Source: Symsagittifera roscoffensis (Eukaryota; Xenacoelomorpha; Acoela; Convolutidae). From it: 64,000 nt of DNA. Position 1 is the first letter of the stretch, and every line of letters starts with the position of its first letter. The stretch lies in NCBI RefSeq assembly GCF_963678635.1, contig NC_087070.1, positions 42,952,988-43,016,987 on the forward strand, in the 5' to 3' direction. Both the position numbers and the translations under genes were made by a program. The notes beneath the pieces are model-generated. The model was not told where the DNA came from. It saw nothing but the letters and a program-made list of their open reading frames with translations, and did not search any database. Of the stretch, positions 63,946 to 64,000 are shown one piece after another.

Positions 63946-64000
63946 GTAAAAAATTGTGTAAACTTGGAAAAGAAATTTTTCTGTATTTTGAAAGCCGACG

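Overview
The window is metazoan genomic DNA: AT-rich, intron-dominated, with GT-AG introns of about 0.2 to 9.6 kb, visibly GC-richer exons, and many dispersed non-coding repeats. One host gene explains almost all the coding signal. I read 36 consecutive coding exons on the + strand (3885 to 63743) that join in one unbroken reading frame. They encode the N-terminal ~2276 residues of a giant cadherin: a signal peptide followed by about 20 complete cadherin (EC) repeats and the start of another. The 3' part of the gene (remaining repeats, transmembrane segment, tail) lies beyond the window. Phylum cannot be fixed from the sequence; a marine invertebrate (tunicate, hemichordate, mollusc or similar) is a guess.

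Layout. 1-3884 is upstream/5' flank full of repeats (a 590-bp foldback, a hAT-like MITE copy, two minisatellites, clusters of a GGAATCCGC motif). 3885-8739 holds exons 1-6. 8740-14006 is a 5.3-kb repeat-rich intron. 14007-21948 holds exons 7-12, with a long polypyrimidine tract and a long intron 11. 21949-29311 is a 7.4-kb intron. 29312-30237 holds exons 13-14. Intron 14 (30238-39844) carries a complete, apparently intact BEL/Pao LTR retrotransposon inserted antisense to the host gene: two identical 427-bp LTRs, a primer-binding site, a 2.5-kb leader containing a ~1.2-kb array of a 126-bp dimeric repeat, and one uninterrupted 1873-codon gag-pol frame. 39845-63743 holds exons 15-36; exon 32 is exceptional, with 1426 bp covering about four EC repeats without an intron.

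The introns are shaped by mobile DNA. There is a non-autonomous hAT family with one copy that has both TIRs and an 8-bp target duplication. There is a ~520-bp family with palindromic ends (one copy containing two nested insertions), a short foldback family, tRNA-like SINE heads, and a ~0.6-kb intronic repeat present many times within this one gene. The observations I rate highest are a tandem array that duplicates the 3' end of exon 25 together with its 5' splice site, a similar donor duplication at exon 18, the 35-36-bp direct repeat flanking the BEL element (too long for a normal target duplication), and the dimeric repeat array in its leader.
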